DNA of 64,000 nt from NCBI RefSeq assembly GCF_037038585.1, contig NC_092520.1, positions 188,646,604 to 188,710,603 on the forward strand. Direction: 5' to 3'. Numbering within the stretch: the first letter of the stretch is position 1; every line of letters starts with the position of its first letter. The position numbers and the translations under genes were made by a program. This document shows positions 22,401 through 36,632 of this stretch, piece after piece. Source of the DNA: Patagioenas fasciata (Eukaryota; Chordata; Aves; Columbiformes; Columbidae). The notes beneath the pieces are model-generated. The model worked only from the letters and a program-made list of their open reading frames with translations, was not told where the DNA came from and ran no database searches.

Positions 22401-25400
22401 TCCCTTGTCTGACTCATAATACTCGCAGCTGCAGGCCTAAAGGAGAGAAAAAACAGGCACAAATTAAACAGAAGTGTGAGAGCAGCCACAGTCAGTGGGG
22501 CTCAGCAATGCTGTGGGTGGTTCAGTGTGATGTGGCTCCACTGAATCTCTGTATGATGAGAAGAAATGGGGCAGAGTGCAGTTCGGAGCCTGTGAAGTGA
22601 GCAAAGAGGAGCTCAGAGAGCCATTTCATGCATCTGAGAATGTGCACCATGTCTGCTTCAGGTACCTGGACAGAGTAACTCAGTAGGAGGCTGCGGGGAG
22701 GGAATCACGCACACACATGTACGCTGCTTGCCCCAACGCTGTTGAAAGGACCCAGATGCGTGCTGTCAAAGTCTGTCAGTACTGCTGTGTTTGTTCATGC
22801 CAAGGTATTTTAACCTAGTAGCAAGGCTTAACTGTGAGGGTTGTGTGGGAGGTTGTCTGGGAGGTGCTTTTCCAGCCTGGGCTGTTCAGGGATATGCTCA
22901 TGGTGGTCCATGTCTGGTAGGTCAGCAGCTGCACTCAGCAAAACAGGGCAATTCTGGGCCAAAGGAGAGCTGACCAAAGGGCAGGAGAAATGCAATACCA
23001 AAGGACAAATGGAGATTTCCTCTGTCCCGAGGCTAACGCTGGAAGGCTGTTCTTTGCAGGGAGGCTGGGGGAATGCGGTGGAGACGGGGAAACCCTGCCC
23101 ACTTAAGTGAGCCAGGGAAAGTTACTGTGCTTGTCCCAGACTCACTGTACTGTCTTCTGCTCTGTCTCTTCAGAAAGTGCTTTTCTTCCTGGGCATTTTT
23201 TTTTCATAAACCCTTTTCCAGAGAGACTGCAATAAATGGGAAAGGTTTCACCGAGATAACTGATTTTATGGCATCAGGAGAGTAGTGCTGTTAAACCCCT
23301 GCAAAACAGCTGCAGCGAACAACGGAGAAACAAGACACCTTAGCACCAGGTATTAAGAGAATTTTCTGCTACCTTATAAGAGACAATCTCTATGAAGTGG
23401 CTGGCCAAGTGCTAGAGCAAAGCTGCAGTCCTCATGCTGTGCTTCACCTGAAAGGGGATGCCCAGGATGCAGCTCTACATTGGCGCGGGATGATCCGATC
23501 AGCATGGGTGCTGCCATCCTGTGCCGGTGTGCCTGCCTCCTCCTTTCTGTTGCACTCATCCCTGCCTGAGGGAAAGCCAGCCAAAACTGGACCACTGCTG
23601 CAGGTAGTCAGTTTTGAGCGTTTTGGCTCCCCAGGCTGGTTCTTGGAGTGATTAGACGACAGCAGGACAAGGGAGGGTGGGACACAGCCACTGAAACTCT
23701 GGTGGAATGGCAATCCTTGGTGTGAGAGCAGGCTGCACTGAACCAGCAGATGACCAAAATGCTCCTTTCTTGAGCATAAATAGCCCACTGCCGTCCGGAA
23801 TTGCCAAACCCAGTAATAATAGTAAGTTCTCAGTAATGGTAAGTAATCGGACGGCAGCCACAATTTCACAATGATGTTACAGATTTCACAATGATGTTAC
23901 CCTGGTCTCTCATGCAACTGTACGGGCAACTATACATCAAAGAGATGTTATGGCAACATATCAGAAGCTGTAACTTTAAGTCAATGTATTTGGCTGCTGA
24001 GGTTCCTGCTGTTCCCCATAGAGTCAGGATTGTTGAACAAATTGCAGAACAAGGTCAAAGAGAGGCTTGGCTATGACAGTGTCAAATATTGGTGTAAACC
24101 TGGATTGTGAAAGGGATTGAGATTGCAGGAGCTCTAATTAACTTGACAAACTGAGCAGCGAAACTTCAAGATATTTGGAGGGAAAATACAGTACCACCTT
24201 CTACTTTATGGTAGATTTTGAGGATTTACTGAGTGCTATTGCTGTTATTTTTTAAAAAATACTAACATAAGATAAGAGAGGATTCTGCAGTTTCTGTAAA
24301 CTCTTTGGCTGTATTACTTGGTTAGATGCCTGAGATGGTGTCTGCATGTGTGTGTGCTCACTGTGGTAGAGGCTCGAACTTCAGCCCTCCTTTTCAGACA
24401 GCTCCAATGGCAGATTGAATTCATTGTGTTGAGCTGTTTAAAAGCAGGCAGTTGTTGGGGAAGTTTAAGTGCACCTTGCCCTTTCTTCTTCCACAAAGAA
24501 AAAATGAAGGGAGACATCTTGCGGGCTAGATTTGACTCATGCATTTGACAGTCTTAAATGATTTGGCTCCTGCAGCCCTGGATCACCTTTCCTATCTCAT
24601 TGGTTTAAACGTTGAAAAGATCTGATGTAAAGTTACTGAATACAATGCTAATTGCTGATGTAGTTGTGTCCACACACAAGTTTATGGAACAGGGGAGAAA
24701 TCTCAAGGTGCAGGCAGTGAATAGGGAAACTTTTTTTTCAGATTGTCAAATTGCTTGGTCCCTACCATAGCTAAAAACATAAGCTATAATTAGTGGTTGG
24801 TTAAAGGTGACAACAGTTCTTTCAGATTTAAGACAAAAGACATAGATTAATTTAGGTCAAAGGGACCAGCCCCTTCCTCAAAGCAGGACTGACCTCCAAG
24901 TTAGATCCAGAGATGGAGACCATCTCGATCCATCTGTTTGTTTGCAAAATGACATGAGGTCAAAACCAGCTTCAACTTTGAGCAGTTAAATTTACAGACC
25001 CACATACAGGGATAAATCTTTAAGCCCAAGGACTGTTAAAGGTTATTAGAGTCCCTTTGGGCCATGTGACCCAGATAGGAAGTGCAATACATACAGGACT
25101 ATGTCATATTATTTGAGCTGGAGTAGAAGCATCAGAGTTTCATGTAATTCACGGGTAGTTAATGGGTATGTCCAGCTAAAAGCCTACTGGCAGAATAAGT
25201 CTGGTTTTGTCTTATTTAGAATACCCTGCTTGATCTCTGATGTGCCAGGAAAGGGTCTGTAAAATGCAACCAAAAGAGCATTTGGGTTTCAGAAAGATAG
25301 AGTCTTCCAGGTTTCAAGATCAACAGATATCTTCCATGTTTGGCAGAAATACTGATACAACATCACTGTTTAGGTACCCTTTCATATGAAGGTGACTATC

Positions 25401-28400
25401 TATAATGAGAGATTACAGAATCTGAGAAATGCCGCTGTGACCCCTATTGTGAGGGATAGGACACTGAGGCTCTATAACAGGGAATTAAGCTGTAAAACTA
25501 GAGAGAAAAACACTTGCTACCCAGAATCTAGTGTAACTCAGTGGAAATTTGGCTGGCTTTGCTGTGTTTGATCAAGGTGAAGCTTATGCTGAGAGATCAA
25601 CTTAAGATGCTCAGAAACTGGGAATACAAGTGGACTTATATTCTACCTAGACCAAGAGATGTGCCATTGCTTCCCAGCATTAGATGAAAAGTATTTTAGG
25701 AGTTCCAAGGGCTCCCTATGGATTTCATTTTGAACTGATATCTTGAGGTATATCAAGTGTTTTGATCAGAACAAGGGAAGTAGAAAGGAAATTCTTGAGA
25801 GAGTCCGAGGCAGAGATACAAAATTAAAGTCTGATGATGTGTTTGACCTCTTTCGAGAAATCCGATGGCTGCAAAGGTCTTTCCTCAGTTCAGTGCAGTG
25901 AAGGATGTTGAAGTGACCTTCAAAGCATGTCAGATAGTGTTGCTGCCTAAAGCAGGAGCCCAGGGTGAAAACAGTACGAAGTTGGTGAGCTTTTCAGAGA
26001 AAGTATTTAGCTCTAGTGGGGACTGTCCACCTTTCTGTAGCACTTACGTGGCTTTTGTAAAGGTTTGACTGAACAGGGAAGAAGAATGGTTGGAATGACC
26101 TCTGGAAGAATGTGCCTTGTGCTCAGGTCTGTAGCCTAAGAAGCCACGAGTAGGTTCTAAAGATGCCAATGGAAAGATGATCCATCTCCCTTGGCCTCTC
26201 ATGTTTAACGTTCCATTCATTAGTCAAGTGATTTTGCAGTCTACAATGATGACATGATTTGATATATGTCATCACTCCAGCAAATGCCAACTTACATTTT
26301 ACTGCAACGAATGACTCTTGAAAAGCTGTTGTGATTTTGGATTTCCTGCTGTACTCACCTGAGTACAGAAGGACCTATCTTGTGGTGATTCAAGGGGTTT
26401 TAAGAGGATATGGTCTTGATATTGATGACTTGTGGCTGTGCAAGTGCAGCAAAAGGAAAATGTACTTAAGTATATATTTTTAAAGTTCCTGGATGAGAGT
26501 AGGAAAAGCAGATCAGGTATTTTTCACTTTATGTGTTTGCTTGACTTTTTTAAAAGTAGCAAGGCATCATATGATGGGGACACCACTAGAAAGCAAATTC
26601 TGAGCGCAAGGGCATATATTACATTCCATGAAGCTCAAAAAAATGGCAGCTGACTCCGCTTGTAAGATCTCTGCTACAATAAAAGGAAAATCGGCTGTAA
26701 GAAGTTAGCATCCCAAGGTGGACATGAACTGCATTAATCACTGGCTTACTGATAGTTAACATGAGTCACACTGACTCTGACCTGACAAGGAAAATACTTC
26801 CGGTCACAAGTATATATAAAAAAAGAAACATAAAAATAATTTTAAAAAAACATTGTAATTAGCAATACTGAAAGATGCTAAAAAGGTATATTTAACATTC
26901 AAGAAAAGAGCTAAATGTGGAAAATTTTAGCACCACTAACCTTTTTTCCTGTCAGCTGCCTTCATTACTGGCACTAGCAAGGCATCCAAGACTGTCATAG
27001 TGGCTGTAAATTGTACCACTGTATTTGCATAGAGGTAATAACCAGTCACTCGAACCATCCATCTGCTGATAAAATACTCTTAGGCTTTGATTTAGATGAT
27101 CAAAGAAAATACAGTAGATCAGAAAGGTCAAATTAGCTCATAAAGAAATGTGTCTAGTTGCATGTGAAGATCCTGTGCTGTGCTTTTGTCACCCATGAGC
27201 CCAAACAGTCCAACTAAAAAGCCCTGGAAATTTTATAGGCAGTGAGTGGAGGTAAAGGTCTGCTAGAGGGTTAACTAAGCTGGGGGAAGTGTTCTTGTAA
27301 CTCAGAAATGTCTATCAGCCTGGTTATTCTCTGTGCCCTCTACTGCTTGCGTGGTCCATGGTGATAACTCCAGATAAGCTGTTATTATTATGTACAGAAC
27401 GAAGAGGTTGATAATCAGGCAGCCTGTGCAGATAGATGGAGGAAAGCTCTGAACGGTGGAAAAGAGCAGCCAGATAAAAAGCAGCAAGATATGAGCTGTA
27501 AGCGTTGCATTCACGAGTGGAAGTTCCTCCAAAAAAACTACCCAAGTGTGAGAAGCCTACTAGAGGTTGTACGGGAAGATATGGTGTCCTTTGTCACAGG
27601 GCAGAAGAGAGGCTCCCTGGCAGGACAAGTGGGAGCAGATTCCTCTACGACTGCTGACCTGCTCGTGATGTCTTTCTGAGGCTTCAGCTGGACTGTTATG
27701 ATAGCACAGAAGATGGCACTGAGCTGAAGGATTTCTCAAGTGTATTAAATAAGACATAGTGTATCCTCTTTAGTATCATTTACACATGCTATAATGGGAC
27801 TACTGGGTGTTGGCCCAACACACAGGGCTATGATGACCAAGAGCTTAAGTTGCCTACCCAGGATAAAGTGCTGCTGGTCTTTCACAGCAGAGTGGGGTCT
27901 CACAAAGATCAGGCATTCAAAGGCCTTTACATGGGACCTTTTCTAGAATTGTCTTCATAGGTATAAATACTTTCACAACTGGGGTTCTCGGTATGCTGGG
28001 ATACACCTCTACACCCTGGAAGGTTGCATAGCTCAGGGCATTGTGCATCATGGCCTGCAGCGATGGTCAGGGGACAGAGACAGACATGAGCTTGGTCGCT
28101 GTGGGCCATTGTGCATGTCCTAATGACTTAGAGTCTCTGCAAATCTTGGCTGCATGTCAGAGGGGAATGAAGCTATAGATTTAAAACCAGTGCCCTGTAC
28201 TGCAGGAGTTCAGTGAACTATATGCCTGGCATTTAGTTGGGTTATGTCTTGTTTCTGTGTCCATAGTGACAATCAATTCTTCCATGAGATAAAGTATAGA
28301 TGAATACTCAGAATTATGCAAAAGGACAAAAAGAAAAGGCTCATGCTTGGGCCTTCCACCCTTAGTAGTATCCCCTTAAACACAGGGGCTTCCCTGAGGG

Positions 28401-30539
28401 CACAAAGCATGTGAATCTCTAATCTGGAATGTCAGTGCAGCCACTGTCACTGTGGTGCGAGACGCTGCGGGCAGCAGCTGCTGCCTGCAGTCTGGCAGTA
28501 AATACACGCCGTCTGCATTTTCAATTATTCTCCTTTCATTCACTGATTTGTATGTACTCTAAATCTGGTTTGGTTTACACTAGGAGAAAGAGAAGTCTTT
28601 ATGTCATTGAACAATCCAACTACGGATGAAGGAGTTAAAATATACTCCCAGTTTTTATTTATGGATGTAGTATGTGTGTATATACTTTTTTTTTTAACTT
28701 TGACAGCTGTTGTGCGTTAAAATTGTAACTACCTTGTTTTTACTAGGCTTGTAAAACAGACTAGTTGACCAAAGTCAAAGCAGTTTTTTTTTCTAGTAAA
28801 GGAAGAGCCTGAAGCTGTCTCCCCGTAGACCATATCATTGCTGATGTGAAGCTCTGGTCTTACTGCTTCTCTCCAGGAAGTCCAGTACCATGGCAGATAG
28901 CAACTCTTGTTGTTCCTGTGTGTGGGGAGCCCAGAAGTTTACATATACCTGGAAATCGGACTACCCTCTCATCTCCAGAGGCATTGCAGATGTACTGACA
29001 GAAGAGGGTGGCTGTTAGTCTTGGTTTTATTTCAGAAGTTCAGCTGAGAAATACTTTTCAAAGGGAAGGATGCACAACTATTAGATTGTAAACTTGAATC
29101 ATAGTTGTTGGGCTGCGCTTCTGCTTTCTAGCATCCAGACTCACAGAACTGGTCTGAGTAAATAATTTTGAAGAATAAAATGAGGATGGCCTGTCAAATA
29201 ATAGCAAAAGTTATTGGCGGGTATAGTCAGAATAAAATCTAATCAAACTGAACTTGTGAACAGAAATCTGAGACATTAAACCATAATATAATTGATGACA
29301 AGAAATATTTTGGAACTTTAAAAATCACCTTGTTTTCCAACACTTCATTTGCGTTCACTCTTTGCCAGAAGAATGGAGGACTAACTATGAGCAGGTTGCT
29401 TTCTCCAGGGCCTTATACCTGGGCCCAAGACAAAACACAGCCTTCAGGGACCCAAGTTTTATCCAATTGCTTCTGTTCAAGTGATTTCACACAAGCTACA
29501 GCAGGATGCTAATGTCTGAAAATAAGCTGACAACACTAGTTGTCTTATGGTACAAGTCACTGCAGTCAAGTATTGGCCATTTGCAGCTGGTCACCTTTTC
29601 TTTGGGAACAGCTGTCAAGGTGTTTTTGAACAATGAGAGGCTTGTTCAAAATAAGTGTTGAAAACGTTTGTGCTGGGTTCTTAAGGCCTTAGGCTGATGA
29701 GATCAGTCTTTTCTGTGATTACGATTCTCAGAAATAGTACATGATCTCTTACAAGGTTTGTCTGTGTGTGTCTTTAGGTTTAAATAAAAGTGTGATTTTT
29801 TTTTTTTTTAACAAGGTTAATTAAGATGGCACCAAAAAAACCTACACAGATCCTCAATTAGGGCTAGATTGAGTTAACAAGGTGTAGGTTTAAAGTTAAT
29901 TGAAATAAACTTTCTTAGGAGAAATAAGAATGTCCGTGAACTATACTGCATGAAAATGTGGGTGCAGGCAGATCAAAGTAGCTTAAACTAATACTCATGT
30001 GAAAATGTCGTCACGGTTTATTGTTTTTGTTTTTAATGTCTTTCAGAACACTTCCTGTAGTTTTCAGAAACTCAAAATGAAATATCACTTTGTTTGCTGT
30101 GCTCTCAGATTTCTTAACAAGCGTGAATGACCTTTGATAAAGGGTTTGAAGTTCACATCTGCCAAAGATGAACTGCAGTTTCTAAGCATAACAAATGACT
30201 AACTTTGTTTTCTTTGATCTTGCTGCCGTGCGGTCGGCCCTTTGGTGATGTTTCCGCAAAAGCTAATGATATATTAGGAGGATGCCAAGAAAATGGATAC
30301 TAGGTCGTGTTAATTGCCAACCCATAGATATGGCCATGCTTCCCTGAAATGCTTGTGGGCAAGCCCTAGAGACTTGTCTATGGCAGAGGATCAACAATTC
30401 CAAGAGCAGGAGGGGAGAAGGGCCTTCCTAAATTTATGAGGGTGTTGTCTGTAATAGTTCAGCACTTAAGCCACTGTCCAAGGTGGTGTAAACTTCAGTC
30501 TTTACACCAAACATCCTATTGTTTATGTTCTTTTTTGGA
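19425..30539. other. ST7: ST7 intron between alternative exon 1 and exon 2, first part
   Basis: The intron opens with GTAAGTAAATG at 19425. The first 450 bases contain several TAAT-type motifs (TTAATTAATAAG at 19709-19720, CTAATGAATG, TTTAATTGGC, TATTAATTTT), a composition often seen in conserved intronic enhancers, though conservation cannot be judged here. An 18-base tandem duplication lies at 23863-23900. Beyond these I see no exon, RNA gene or recognisable transposon. Long open frames around 21000-21360 and 23440-23870 are opposite-strand shadows of each other. Confidence 0.6.
23863..23900. repeat. 18-bp tandem duplication
   Basis: ATTTCACAATGATGTTAC occurs at 23863-23880 and again at 23883-23900, separated by AG, with no mismatch. 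It is a recent small local duplication. Confidence 0.95.
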
Positions 30540-30635
30540 ACTAAATACTAAACTTGAGCTGGTTTTAAAACTTTCGAGTTTCTGACAAAAAATGGGAATC
30601 GAGCACAGAATATAGTTGCAAGGTGTTGCAAAATC

Positions 30636-30860
30636 AAATATGAGCTGCATGGCTGATCTGTGGAGACTGAAAGAAGCTGAAGAACAGTTGAAAATCTGAA
30701 GGAGGAGGTCAGATCATCTTCATCCTTGAGCAACAAGAAAATTGAGGAGGTGTGGTTAGCTAGAAGAGAGGAGGAAGTCTGCAACATGGAAGATCCTGGA
30801 ACAGTATATTCACAAATTGTAGGGAATTTGGAAAGTGTGAGAGATAACATCTCATGCCAA
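30636..30860 (+). repeat. Possible decayed retroelement ORF1/gag-like relic
   Basis: The + strand translates to a charged, heptad-like stretch (CMADLWRLKEAEEQLKI, then a stop), and after a frame change continues with Glu/Lys-rich sequence. This resembles, from memory, the coiled-coil part of avian retroelement first open reading frames. Frames are broken and no flanking LTR or LINE tail was found, so the boundaries and even the identity are uncertain. It could also be chance purine-rich sequence. Confidence 0.3.
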
Positions 30861-33340
30861 ATAGATACTCAGAGTATCTATGTGTAAGAGAGTGGGCAAG
30901 ATGGGATAAGCGGTAGGAGAGGCAGATGTGAACAGGTTTGATGGTGGAACGCTTAATCGTGTCCACCTTTCTTAAAGAAGACCTGCTGCCAGTCAGATGA
31001 AGAAATCAAGAGAAATCCTTAAGATGTAAAATGGGAATGGTGTAAAATGCTGGAAATTCTTTTGCAGTGATTTTAGTCAACAAGGCCATTTTAGAAATCA
31101 AAAGCAAGACTTGAGTCTCCCTTTACTCCAATATCTAGATGAGAAGGTGGACGGTGGATAATTTGCCATACTAAATGTTATCGCATAGTCATTGACTGTT
31201 GTGTGAACAAGAGTTTATCACGTCCATGGAGCCAGTCCCCTGCTCCTGCTTGGGTGGGAAAATAGTGTCTACAGGACTGGGCTGGCAAAGCTGCAGTGAC
31301 CAAGGTGATCCAGGGTTGTGGGGGTTAATACAAGCCCTACTTTACTTCCAAATCTTTTCAGAGTTTGGAGTGGAGACAGGCTCCTTTTTCCTTCCGTCAC
31401 ATTCTGGTGGCTGCTTTTGTGATTCCTCTGGGTCTGTCAATCCCAACTGTACCCTGTTTTACTGAAAGCACCAATTAAGTAGCCGAGCATTTGCTCTTCC
31501 TCCCAGATGGTTCCCTCTTCAATACAGGAAGCAATCTGTGCTGTAACAAAACGGGCAGGAGCCCAAGCTGTAATCTTGTACGCAGATCGGTGGAGCCTGT
31601 CATTTGAAGCTGAATTAATAGTGGGATGTGAGTTAACGGTGTAGTTAGCAGGAAAGAGCAGAACCAGGGCAGGGTGGGAGCGGGGGAGAGGAGAAACTGC
31701 CTGATGCTGTTTTGTTTGAGTCTGGCTTGCTCCTAATCCTTCCAGCCATTCACCCTTGATGGTAGCAATAAGCCTGGGTACCAGCTGTGCCTTCCCATGG
31801 GCTGTAGTGTTATTTTCAGCTCCTGTGAAAATGAGGCATTTCCATTTAATTTGCATGTTTTTTCCCCTTCTCTTTCTCTAATGAACAAGTGAGTACAGCA
31901 AATGCATTTATGCCCTCCTTAGTGATGCCTCCCCGCCTTTCAGCTGCATCTACTGTAAGATGCCTTTCAAACCATTGCTTGCTTTAGATCTAGCATCTTA
32001 TGGTTCACAGAAAATAACTGAAAGTCTCTGCTTATTGATGAGATCTCCTGCAGCTTCCAGCTGCTCCACAGGCACTTTTGTTCAGAACTTGGATTTCTGA
32101 GCATAGACCTATTCACACATTCAGCATCACCAGTATATCCCCATGGAGACTTTCCTGCTGGATAATTTTCCCTTTACTCTGAAAAATCTTGTATTTTCAG
32201 GATATGTGTTGGGAACTTACTGGAAGACCTACCTTGATTTTCCTTCCTATTTTTCAGAACTCTAAAGATGGCAGTGGAGAAAATCACTGAGCATGCCACA
32301 GTTTCATGTGCTGTATGATCATGTCCAACAGTCAGTGTTTCAGGTTCTCCCTGGAAGCACAGTCTTTACAGTCCGCAGCTGTAATAAGTACAATGCTTTC
32401 CTTTCTTTTACAGCCCATACAGCATGCCAAATAGGTTGCCTGAGCATAAAAGGGTCCACTGAATTAATTCAGTAAAGCTAAAAAAGGCCATTTCTCAGTC
32501 TGTGGTAGACAGACCAGGTTCAGAGAGCTTGGTGTGCTACAGAGAGGGCTTGGCTACGTCTCTGGCATTAACAAGTCAAAGTGTCTGAAGTATAGGCAGC
32601 CAAAAGATACATACGTATTTCAATTAACAGGTAAGCATTGAGTGTATTGAAAGTGGATATTAATCTGTTCTGGAGCTAAAAGACTAGGTAGCATGACCTG
32701 TAAGCTTGTTTTGTTGCTGCATTGTCCTTCTCCAGCAGCAGGATGCTCTGGGGTAGGGACCCGACTACATGGTGTCTCGAAGTGTTATCCTTTAGCATCT
32801 TGTGTCATTTGCCCTAGCCATGTCTTTCTTCAGGCTTGAGCAGTGTGTTTACAAGATTATTCTTTTGGGTGAGAATCTTCAATATCTGCTTATATACGGA
32901 AGGAATACTACACCTTTAGTCTTTGTGAATGATTTAAGATGTGCTCCTAAATGTACACACTGTCTATGTTTGTACTTTTATATAGGTGCCTTTTAATAGC
33001 AGTACTAACCCATTTTTATTGGGTGATGCAGCTGAAGAATGCAAGACACGAAGGGGTTGTTTGGGGCTGAGTTCAGTTTCCTAAAAGAGGCATCCAGAGC
33101 CATTTCAGATGCACCAGGACTCACTTCACCTGGCCTCCAGCTGCTGGTCCCTGGGAGTGTTCCATCTGTGCCTTGTGTCAGTGTATCAGCTACCCTACGC
33201 ATATCAAACAGCTTTGGATGCACATACTTAGACAACCATATCAAGCTCTTTTTGTCATCAGGGGTTGGAGTTTACGAAATCCTAAAGAGATCTGGCTGTG
33301 TTAAGTAATATGGGAATCTCAGATTCCTGAGTAACTGCAG

Positions 33341-33380
33341 GGTTTGGTTTGGTTTGGTTTGGTTTGGTTTGGTTTGGTTT
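33341..33380. repeat. (GGTTT)8 microsatellite
   Basis: Eight perfect GGTTT units, followed by GGGGGG and a short GGT run, then GAT repeats at about 33432-33452. A likely polymorphic site. Confidence 0.95.
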
Positions 33381-34645
33381 GGGGGGTGGTGGTGGTGTTT
33401 TGTTTTGAGCAGTAGAGAGTAAAAGTGTCATGATGATTATGATGATGATGATAAACTTGGACTCTGGCAAGGCACACGTGTCAACTGTTGCTGTGATTAA
33501 CACCGGCTGCTCAGCAGCACGGTCTCGGGGATCAGGGAACATGCTGTACTTGAACTGTCTGGCTTAGAAATGCCCTCCACTTGCCATTTGCTAGCAGGGA
33601 CAGACAGAAGACAAACATTTCTTTCCCTAAATATGGGACTTGTTATAGCTGAGTTGCTTGGCAATCCACTTGTCTGTAAAATAAGCAGACTATTAAGCAA
33701 TGCTACTGGTTTCCTTCCTTCTATGGCTTTGTGGGATATTCTATGATCTTTGGACCGTTCCAGCCTTTGCAGCCCTGCTCAGCTGCAGTGGGAGATGGGC
33801 ACTGTGGCCACGCTCCGTCTGTGGGGACAGTCACTGCATTTTCAGGTGTCCCTCCCGTTGTTTTTTTCTGTATGACACTGCATTTCTATTCCTACCACTT
33901 CCCTTTCTCCTTTTAAGTTTATTGGCAACATCTGTTGCTGCTGCCTGTAATTATAGTCAGCACTGGGAGAAGGGGAGACACTGAGCGCAGCAGCTGCCTG
34001 TGCTTTCCCTGTAGGCATTCAAAGTCATGAATTAATGTACTGACACTTCTAGATTCCTTCATCGTTTATCTCCCCCTGATCCAAAACAAATTCTTCCATC
34101 TCAACCCTGTATGGACTAAGCCATAACTCTACCTCCTCCCTCGGTGGGGAAAAACAACCAGCAACTGTCAGGAAAAAACGTCAGTTTCCGTATCAGACTA
34201 TTTCTATAGCATATAAATAGAAATATGTATTTTTTATATTCAATTATATTATTTATTTATTTGGCTATCCTGTGATTGAAGTAGTGTCATCTACATGCAA
34301 AACCTTGACAACTCCATGAAAGATGCAAGTGTCTTTTTGATCCCAGGTGATCCCAAGTGATCACTTCCTGTGATCAAAATAATAATGGTAATTATTAATA
34401 GTCATTGATATACATTGCTATTAACAATAGTTCTGAATAATACTAATAAATACAAAAAAAAGATTCCAGATAACGTGCAAGGTTTGCCTCAGAGCCATTT
34501 GAAGAAAGCTCTTTTGAAAATCTGGGTTGATGTTTGTATAAATTACTTTAGGTTCTGCTATACTTTATCTTGATAGGCCTTTTTCCAACTGTTCAATATA
34601 ATAAGTGACCAGAGCATATAATTTAACCAGTAGCCACAAGAAAAA

Positions 34646-34695
34646 GGAATGGAATGGAACGGAATGGAATGGAATGGAATGGAATAGAACAGAAC
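34646..34695. repeat. (GGAAT)n pentanucleotide array
   Basis: Ten five-base units, mostly GGAAT, with GGAAC, AGAAC and similar variants, ending AGAACAGAACAATTCC. No CR1 body follows, unlike the comparable array at 58556. Confidence 0.95.
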
Positions 34696-36618
34696 AATTC
34701 CTATATGTAACTAACTGTAGGATAAAGAACAACAGTCTCATTTGGTGCCAATTCACAGTATATTCTTGTATATTTGACATTTAGAGTCAAAAACTTGCTT
34801 TGATCTTATTCTTTTCATATCATGTCATTTGACTTTCCCAGCCAATGAGCCCTGAAATGTAATTACAGTCACCGCAGGAAGTACTAAATGAAAGAGCATT
34901 CAAATCTGGAAATTAGTAGAACTGTGGTTAGCTAATGACTGCAATGCACTTGGTAAGGAAGACATAGAAATTTGAGTGGGGCAACATCTTGAATGTCTCT
35001 CGTAGTAGAGGGAAAAACCTTCAGTTCATCATTCTTTGGCACTCAGCCTGCTGATGAGTACGCACAGAAATCCAGGCCATCCATAGGCTGGTGTTCTGGT
35101 CCAGCAGTGTGTGGGTACGGGCTGCTCTGCTTGCACTTTGGGCCAAAAAGCTGAAGTCTTGAAGATATAGATCGCGGGGAGAGGGGCACTCTGAACAGCA
35201 AAGCATCTCAACAGGTATTCATCTCTGTGAAACCAGCACTTAGACAGTAATTAACTCTATTTAATACAAAATCCATACAATTCACACACACACATATATT
35301 GTATAATATATATTGCATACTTGAAAATTACAAAATTAGTGTAATTTCTACTTGCTGAAATGTATTGTTCTTTAATACCTGAAACAAATTTCTGGTCAGA
35401 AAAGAGGTTAAATATAGGCATGTTCACTGTCTACGTATATAAAATGCATAGAGGGAGTCCTACATTAAACAAAATTATAGATATCACTTTTCAAAGAAAC
35501 ACGACTTTAATGCAATCTGTCAGATGCCAATTGTACAAACATGCTTTGATGTCTTCAAAATGGTAGATCTTTATTTTTCCAGAGGAGAAAAGCATATTCA
35601 GAACATAAATTTTAATTATGCCTGAGCAGACAGAAAGTTTTTAACATTTCAAATAAATATGGATGTGACATTTTATCTGAGTTTTTTAATGATTTTGGAT
35701 ACAGGCCTCATTAGATTCAGCTGCTGCTTACAGCATTCAACATACAGCAATATATTTAACTCCAAAAAAGCTGAAGATAGGAATCTAATATAAAAGTGGA
35801 GGGACAAACTGAGTCAGAAGGGGTTGGTTGCTTAGTAAACGGAGCTAAGCTTTTCTGGGAAGGGCATGTCTGTATTGTGCAGTGGAGAGACCTTCAAGTG
35901 AGCTCGTGGAGTAATACCAAAGCAATATTGTTCTTCAGCACTGTACTCCAGGTAATTAAGCTGTTAAGCTGTTTGATAGGGTTTTGCAGCTGTCTTGGGT
36001 GAAAACGAGCACCTTCGCATGGCATTGTCCTGCGGCCCCACACGGGGTTTCTGCAGCAGCGCGCGGTCCTTCAGGGCGCTCTGTAACATACCTCGCTGCA
36101 GGGGTTAGATGTTCTGTCCATCTTCTACACTGCCAGGTTTGTTCAGGTCCGTGCTACATTTATATTGATGGATTTAGTTGCTGTTGTTAGAGAGGCTGTG
36201 TGATGATAGTTGGTTTTTGGTTTTTCCTTTTCTACCAGCAAATGTTCTGCCATGAACAAAACCCCCTGTTCTAAACCAACTCTCAGGGATATTTTTTAAA
36301 TCACATTTTATTGAGCACTGTATCTAAGACCTTCCAAAGCATCCTACTGAACATGTGCTCTGTTCATCACGTTAGAAAATTTTTTAAAGTGCCTTAATTT
36401 AAAGCTCTAAAATTATAAGGTATCTTCAAAAATGTTGATCTATGTTCACTTCTTACTGTCCTTCTGAGAAACATTTTATCATCAACATGTGCTGATAATT
36501 TGCCTATTTAACTAGTTGGTTTTCATCTAATCTGTATAAATTCAGATTACCACAGAGTTATAAATGGAATGACCATTTGAAAATATTGGAAAAATCTGAA
36601 TTTTATTGTTTCTTCCAC

Positions 36619-36632
36619 GGGGGGGGGGGGGG
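36619..36632. repeat. Poly-G run (14 bases)
   Basis: Fourteen consecutive G, then T and nine A. Such runs are prone to sequencing and assembly length error. Confidence 0.9.

Noticed and set aside
25734..25901. Charged 55-codon open stretch on the + strand (frame ending at the TGA at 25899)
   Set aside because: It looks protein-like at first sight but is not longer than many chance frames here, has no ATG at its start, stops on both sides and matches no family that I recognise.
31437..31856. 139-codon open frame on the minus strand
   Set aside because: No recognisable domain, no codon or splice context, and located in presumed intron opposite to ST7. A chance frame is more likely.
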